The position numbers and the translations under genes were made by a program. A stretch of DNA of 32,485 nucleotides from Gammaproteobacteria bacterium. Lineage in GTDB: Bacteria; Pseudomonadota; Gammaproteobacteria; Xanthomonadales; Xanthomonadaceae. Positions 29,497 to 32,485 of this stretch are shown here, piece after piece; the stretch's first letter is position 1; each line of letters begins with the position of its first letter. Under the pieces are notes generated by a model. It searched no databases. It saw only the letters and a list, made by a program, of their open reading frames with translations, and was not told where the DNA came from. The DNA lies in assembly GCA_030431185.1 (NCBI GenBank), contig JAUIJO010000003.1:1-32485 (forward strand), in the 5' to 3' direction.

Positions 29497-30891
29497 CTAC
29501 TCCCAGCAGCGGTCGCGCCGGCCCTTGAGGGTTGCCTCGCGCACGCAGTCGCGTGGCGCGATGCGGCCTTCCCGCCGCTCCACCACGCGCTTCGGACCCG
29601 GCCCGGCGTCGACCAGGTCGAAGGCATCGTAGAGACGCCCGGTCGCGGTGCGGGCCTCGTAGCCCAGCCGCCCGTCGGCGATGCGGATCGCCTGGAACAA
29701 CTGCGTGTCCTCCCCCACCGGCGACATCGTCGACCGGGCCTCGGCGGACAGCCGGTACTGCTTGGCCCCGGCCACCGACACCACGAACACCGGCGCGCGC
29801 GACGCGTCGTCCAGTCCCCGGCGGCCATAGGTATGGTCGTGGCCCTGCAGGACCAGGTCGACGTGGTGCGCGCGTATCACCGGCAACAGATGATCGCGCA
29901 GGGCCGCGTTCTCGCGACCATCGCGCGGGGAGAAGAAGGGCTGGTGCAGCAGCACCACGCTCCAGCGGTTCGGGTTGCCGGCGAGGACGCCATCCAGCCA
30001 TTCGGCCTGCGCGCGCGCCGTGCCCAGATCCAGCGCCGAGGTGCCGTCGATCACGGCGATGCGCACGCCCTGGTAGTCGAACCAGTAGGTCGTCGCCGCG
30101 CCCGTCCCGCCCTGGATGCCATTGGCCGGCAAGGCGAACTGCACCGGCCAGTGGCCGCCGAGCACGCGGCGCTCCCGTGGCGTGTCCTCGAATTCCTCGA
30201 AGTATTCGTGGTTGCCCGGAGCGGGCGCCGTCATCGCCGACGTGGACAATACCCCGGTCGCGTCGAACCACTCGCCCCATTCGTCGTCGTCCTCGCCATC
30301 GCCACCGCTGACCATGTCCCCTGCGTACAGGACCAGGCGCGCGTCGGGCGCGTGCCGCAGCGCTTCCCGCGCCACCCGCGAAGTAAGGCTGAGGTTCTTG
30401 TTCTGCGTGTCGCCGAAATACAGGAGCTCGAGCGGCTCGCCGACGACCCCCGCGGTCCGCAACTGCATCCACGCGCTCCACGTACGGTCGCCGCCCACCC
30501 GATAGGCGTACAGGGTGCCGGGCTGCAGCCCGTCGACGTCCGCCCGATGATGGTGGGCGACGCCGTTCTCCGTGCCCAGCACCTGGCTCGTCGCGGCGAT
30601 GCGTCGCGGCGTGCCCATGTCCGGCGAATCGCCGGCGGGCACGATCTCCAGCCAGGGCGCTTCGACGCTCGCATCCGTGCGCCAGGCCACCGCGAAGCCT
30701 CGCGCGGCATCCTCGGCCGGCGACGCCACGATCCGGTCCGGGAAGCCGTCGGCGACGTAGCGCGCCACGCCGGCGGGCACCTGGGTGTTGGGCTCCGGTT
30801 CGCGAACCCGCACCGCGTCGCTGGCCGCCACGGTGCCGGACACCCCCAGGAGGGCCGCCAGGCCCAGGCGGCGCAGGGTCACGGTCGACAC
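29497..30891 (-). CDS. Secreted metallophosphoesterase, purple-acid-phosphatase-like N-terminal domain
   Basis: Signal peptide; LLYFGDTQNKN, LVLYAGDMVSGG, PAPGNHEYFEEF, LLHQPFFSPRDG, LVLQGHDHTYGRRG. Confidence 0.9.
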   Translation of the reverse strand: MSTVTLRRLGLAALLGVSGTVAASDAVRVREPEPNTQVPAGVARYVADGFPDRIVASPAEDAARGFAVAWRTDASVEAPWLEIVPAGDSPDMGTPRRIAATSQVLGTENGVAHHHRADVDGLQPGTLYAYRVGGDRTWSAWMQLRTAGVVGEPLELLYFGDTQNKNLSLTSRVAREALRHAPDARLVLYAGDMVSGGDGEDDDEWGEWFDATGVLSTSAMTAPAPGNHEYFEEFEDTPRERRVLGGHWPVQFALPANGIQGGTGAATTYWFDYQGVRIAVIDGTSALDLGTARAQAEWLDGVLAGNPNRWSVVLLHQPFFSPRDGRENAALRDHLLPVIRAHHVDLVLQGHDHTYGRRGLDDASRAPVFVVSVAGAKQYRLSAEARSTMSPVGEDTQLFQAIRIADGRLGYEARTATGRLYDAFDLVDAGPGPKRVVERREGRIAPRDCVREATLKGRRDRCWE

Positions 30892-30894
30892 GAC

Positions 30895-32013
30895 TCAGCG
30901 ACCGCAGGTCTTCAACGACAAGGCGCGTGCGATGTCGCGCCAGTCGAAGGCCGCGACGCCCTGGTCGTCGTCGACGGCGTAGAACACGCCCTCGGGAAAG
31001 CGTGCGTCGGGATGCATGTCCAGCCACACGCCATCGGTGTTGGCGGTGCGCTCGCCGGCGAATGCGCCGACGTGGGCCAGGCTCACGCGATCGAACACAT
31101 GGAACAGGCTGCGGTCCTTGAACTGGTCCGTCGCCAGCCAGTAGCCGCTTCCGTCGGCGCATGCATACAGGGCCATGCCCTCGGCCTGGGCCTTGAACAG
31201 TCCGGCGCCGACGTCGCGGACACGGTAGCGGCCATCGAGACCGTACTCCCGCAACCGGGTACCGACCGCCACGTCCTCCTCGGACAGCAGCAGGCGGTCA
31301 TGCGCGACGTCACCGTACACCGACTCGGCGATGCGGATGGCGCCGGAGGCGCCGGTATCGCCGAACGTGCCTGTCAGCGTGGCCTTCCAGCCGGCGTCGT
31401 GCTCCAGGCGGTAGCGCTTGAAGCGTTCACCGAGCTCGTCCAGAGGCGGCGGCACGTCCTCGTCCCGGGGCGACATGTAATTGTCGCTCACGATCACTTC
31501 GTAGCCGGCGCCCGCCTTGTGCACCCAGAGTCCATAGGGCTGCTGCAGCTCCGTGGAGCCGAAGGACAGCAGTGGCTCGAACGATGGCAGGGCGAACACC
31601 TGCACGCGACGGTTGTCGCGCTCGACGACGAACACCAGGTCGTCGACCACCGCGATCCCGTTGGGACGGTCCAGGCGGCCCGGCCCTTCGCCCGGTCCGG
31701 CGACCGCGCGGATGCGCCGGCCGGTGCCGCCGTCGTACACCACCAGCCGGTCGGTGGTCTTGGCCGTGGCGATCAGCCAGCGCGCGCCGTCGGGTGCCGT
31801 CCAGGACGCCGGCGAATCGATGTTGTCGTCCGGCGTCGGCGCGGTGGTGAACGCCTCGCGCACCACTTCGTGCGGGACACCGGCATCCACCAGGAGGGGA
31901 TCGACCTCCATCGTTTCGTCGGGTTCGTGTTCCGGCGACCCCCGCTCCACCGGCGCCGGGGTGGCACAGGCCGACAGCAGGACGGCTACGCAGAGGAAGG
32001 ACAGGTGTCGCAT
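30895..32013 (-). CDS. Phytase-like (beta-propeller phytase) lipoprotein
   Basis: Lipobox LLSAC; DNIDSPASWTAPDGARWLIATAKTTDRLVVYDGGTG, LLLSEEDVAVGTRLREYGLDG, EGMALYACADGSGYWLATDQFKDRSLFHVFDR, DGVWLDMHPDARFPEGVFYAVDDDQG match the beta-propeller phytase pattern. Confidence 0.82.
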   Translation of the reverse strand: MRHLSFLCVAVLLSACATPAPVERGSPEHEPDETMEVDPLLVDAGVPHEVVREAFTTAPTPDDNIDSPASWTAPDGARWLIATAKTTDRLVVYDGGTGRRIRAVAGPGEGPGRLDRPNGIAVVDDLVFVVERDNRRVQVFALPSFEPLLSFGSTELQQPYGLWVHKAGAGYEVIVSDNYMSPRDEDVPPPLDELGERFKRYRLEHDAGWKATLTGTFGDTGASGAIRIAESVYGDVAHDRLLLSEEDVAVGTRLREYGLDGRYRVRDVGAGLFKAQAEGMALYACADGSGYWLATDQFKDRSLFHVFDRVSLAHVGAFAGERTANTDGVWLDMHPDARFPEGVFYAVDDDQGVAAFDWRDIARALSLKTCGR

Positions 32014-32168
32014 CGGCATTGATCCCATTGCTGCAATGAATATGTCAGGAAAGCGCAACGTTCTACCCGAGTTTCGTGACGCTGCGGTGTCATCGCACCA
32101 GCGCCTGCTCCGGAGGGCATGGCCGTCCATGCATGCGCTGCAACCGGGCTGCCCCACGAACGTCACCC

Positions 32169-32224
32169 GCGTCATCGAACCGGCACGCGCATGTCATTTG
32201 CCTGCCATCGCACGGACGTACAAA
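32169..32224 (+). promoter_or_regulatory. Pho-box-like promoter of the TonB-dependent receptor gene
   Basis: ATGTCAT (32191-32197)-TTGC-CTGCCAT (32202-32208), 10 bp, TACAAA (32219-32224); extra in-phase GCGTCAT at 32169-32175. Confidence 0.5.
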
Positions 32225-32255
32225 TGCCGCTTTCAGCGAAGCGGATCTTTCCTCC

Positions 32256-32485
32256 ATGAAGCACACCCTCCTGGCCTCCAGCCTGTCCCGCGCCCTCTTC
32301 TGCGCCGCACTGCTGCCCGCCAGTCTCCCGGCCATCGCCCAGGACATGGAGTCGCCGGGCGCCTCCCCGGCTTCGCTGGCCTCGACCGGCGCGATGGCGG
32401 CCAAGGACCTGGACGCGGTGGTGGTCCAGGCCGGCATCGCCTACCGCAACCGGTCCGAGGCGACGGCCCCGACCCTGGTCTACGA
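32256..32485 (+). CDS. TonB-dependent receptor, N-terminal fragment (runs off the window)
   Basis: MKHTLLASSLSRALFCAALLPASLPAIAQDMESPG...AAKDLDAVVVQAGIAYRNRSEATAPTLVYD: signal peptide followed by a LDAVVV-type TBDR start. Confidence 0.75.
   Translation, partial: MKHTLLASSLSRALFCAALLPASLPAIAQDMESPGASPASLASTGAMAAKDLDAVVVQAGIAYRNRSEATAPTLVY

Overview
This is a high-GC chromosomal window with a gene repertoire typical of the Xanthomonadaceae/Lysobacteraceae (lineage inferred from gene content and style, not tested). Almost all of it is coding. In order: DUF502 3' end; VUT/YhhQ queuosine-precursor transporter; DUF885 peptidase-like protein; RhlE-type DEAD-box helicase; Asp/Asn beta-hydroxylase-domain protein; two consecutive M13 metallopeptidases; rhomboid protease; an alkyltransferase-like protein (PWHRV instead of PCHRV); a hypothetical protein; PiT phosphate permease + DUF47; CorC/HlyC (DUF21-CBS) protein; ExoD-family protein; PhnD-like binding protein + GGDEF/EAL protein; TrmJ; SuhB-type inositol monophosphatase; the canonical queA-tgt-yajC-secD-secF run; a divergent Lrp/AsnC regulator and class-III aminotransferase; a repeat cluster; and a phosphatase + beta-propeller phytase operon divergent from a truncated TonB-dependent receptor. 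No CRISPR array, phage, transposase, rRNA or tRNA gene was seen. The most interesting signals are: (i) a Pho-box-like 11-bp phased repeat with a suitably spaced -10 in front of the TonB receptor, suggesting a phosphate-controlled phytate-uptake locus; (ii) a short acidic/proline-rich upstream ORF, reminiscent of MgtL, overlapping the start of a CorC-family gene; (iii) a 4-bp-overlapping orphan PhnD-like/GGDEF-EAL pair; (iv) heptamer (GGKGATT) arrays starting at stop codons, one forming a long inverted structure around a terminator; (v) a nested palindrome operator between an Lrp regulator and its neighbouring aminotransferase. No wholly new system can be claimed from sequence alone.
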